DNA of 14,212 nucleotides from Thermoplasmata archaeon (GTDB lineage Archaea > Thermoplasmatota > Thermoplasmata > Thermoplasmatales > Thermoplasmataceae), in contig JAJZOT010000010.1 of assembly GCA_021847855.1 (NCBI GenBank), forward strand, positions 1-14,212. The letters are read 5' to 3'. Under the pieces are notes generated by a model. It did not search any database. It was not told the origin of the DNA and saw only the letters and a list, made by a program, of their open reading frames with translations. Of this stretch, positions 13,776 through 14,212 are shown in pieces. Both the position numbers and the translations under genes were made by a program. How positions within the stretch are numbered: position 1 is the stretch's first letter; each line of letters opens with the position of its first letter.

Positions 13776-14212
13776 ATGGTTAACTCAACTGTAAAAATGA
13801 ATTTGGTCCTGCCCGGGGACATATTGGGTACGTCGGAAGAGTTTCTTCCAGGTAGAAACGTGCTGGATCAGAATGGTGAATTGATCGCCCTTAAGCCAGG
13901 TACTATGATTAAGGATGAAAAAAACCTTACTGTGTCTGTGCATTCCTTTAAGGTAACGATTAAACCTAAACCTGGAGATGTGGTTTATGGACAGGTTACG
14001 AAGAGTGATCGCGGGAAATACAACATAGCCATTGGTGCATTCCAGGAACCAGGGCATAAAGAATTGATACCTACCAAGATGGAGGCTACCCTCAAGGTCG
14101 AATCGTCCAGAGATGAAAAATTTGTTCCTGTTCGGATTGGTGACTATGTCAGGGGCAAGCTGTTTGTTTCTCGATATGGTACAGATATATCCATTGGTGG
14201 CCGGGAATTTGG
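13776..14212 (+). CDS. csl4: Exosome RNA-binding subunit Csl4 (3' end beyond window)
   Basis: Csl4 caps the archaeal exosome and brings RNA to the Rrp41/Rrp42 core for 3'-5' decay or tailing. The 145 visible codons begin MVNSTVKMNLVLPGDILGTS, followed by EEFLPGRNVLDQNGELIALK, which is the N-terminal beta domain with the typical PGD and EE..PG marks. The S1 domain follows: KPKPGDVVYGQVTKSDRGK, YNIAIG and later PVRIGDYVRGKLFVSRYG. The usual C-terminal zinc ribbon should lie past the edge. The start at 13776 has a Shine-Dalgarno-like GGAAAGG; the ATG at 13797 is the alternative and would give an N-terminus closer to many homologues. The gene is divergent from arcS. Confidence 0.9.
   Translation, partial: MVNSTVKMNLVLPGDILGTSEEFLPGRNVLDQNGELIALKPGTMIKDEKNLTVSVHSFKVTIKPKPGDVVYGQVTKSDRGKYNIAIGAFQEPGHKELIPTKMEATLKVESSRDEKFVPVRIGDYVRGKLFVSRYGTDISIGGREF

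Noticed and set aside
13631..14057. Two minus-strand ORFs of 63 and 90 residues near the right edge
   Set aside because: Both largely overlap Csl4 on the plus strand, which has clear N-terminal and S1 domain motifs.
1..14212. tRNA, rRNA, CRISPR, insertion sequence or integrase
   Set aside because: I looked for regular repeats, terminal inverted repeats, transposase motifs and cloverleaf-like segments and saw none.

Overview
The window looks like a euryarchaeal chromosome of the Thermoplasmata/Thermoplasmatales kind. Archaea-specific informational genes are present: ribosomal protein L10e (uL16), hypusine-site translation factor aIF5A, archaeosine synthase ArcS and the exosome subunit Csl4. 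A/T-rich TATA-like boxes sit about 25-30 bp before several start codons, giving leaderless or near-leaderless messages. A large secreted protein carries very many N-glycosylation sequons, as expected for a cell without a rigid wall. Base composition is moderate and even; I see no insertion sequence, integrase, tRNA, rRNA or CRISPR array. The lineage is an inference; no 16S gene is present.

Left part (1-1767): the 5' two-thirds of a family I acyl-CoA:acetate/3-ketoacid CoA-transferase runs off the left edge on the minus strand. Two very small minus-strand genes follow: a 53-codon AbrB/SpoVT-type DNA-binding protein, with tandem 9-bp repeats before its TATA box, and a 52-codon eight-cysteine 'CWC' protein. 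Both are easily missed; the second lies opposite a spurious plus-strand ORF. Ribosomal protein L10e is then read on the plus strand and meets the next gene tail to tail with 2 bp between stop codons.

Middle left (2301-4929, minus strand): an agmatinase-type ureohydrolase, aIF5A with its hypusine lysine, and an amidohydrolase of the MTA/SAH deaminase type. Together they suggest a polyamine/hypusine and methylthioadenosine neighbourhood, although the deaminase has lost a substrate-binding histidine and may act on something else.

Centre (4936-11947, minus strand): a tight operon. In transcription order it encodes a 917-residue sequon-rich surface protein with one N-terminal anchor, a soluble 191-residue DUF4129-like protein, a 160-residue membrane-anchored coiled-coil protein, a MoxR AAA+ ATPase, a DUF58 protein with an intact MIDAS motif, and a polytopic membrane protein. 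Four-base ATGA overlaps and gaps of 4-15 bp link the genes. The order recalls MoxR/DUF58/DUF4129 loci of other archaea, with the DUF4129-like part apparently separated from its membrane and extracellular parts. This is the most interesting system here. The amidohydrolase follows it by only 6 bp.

Right part (12006-14212): ArcS, which finishes archaeosine in tRNA, is on the minus strand, and divergent from it the first 145 codons of Csl4 run off the right edge.
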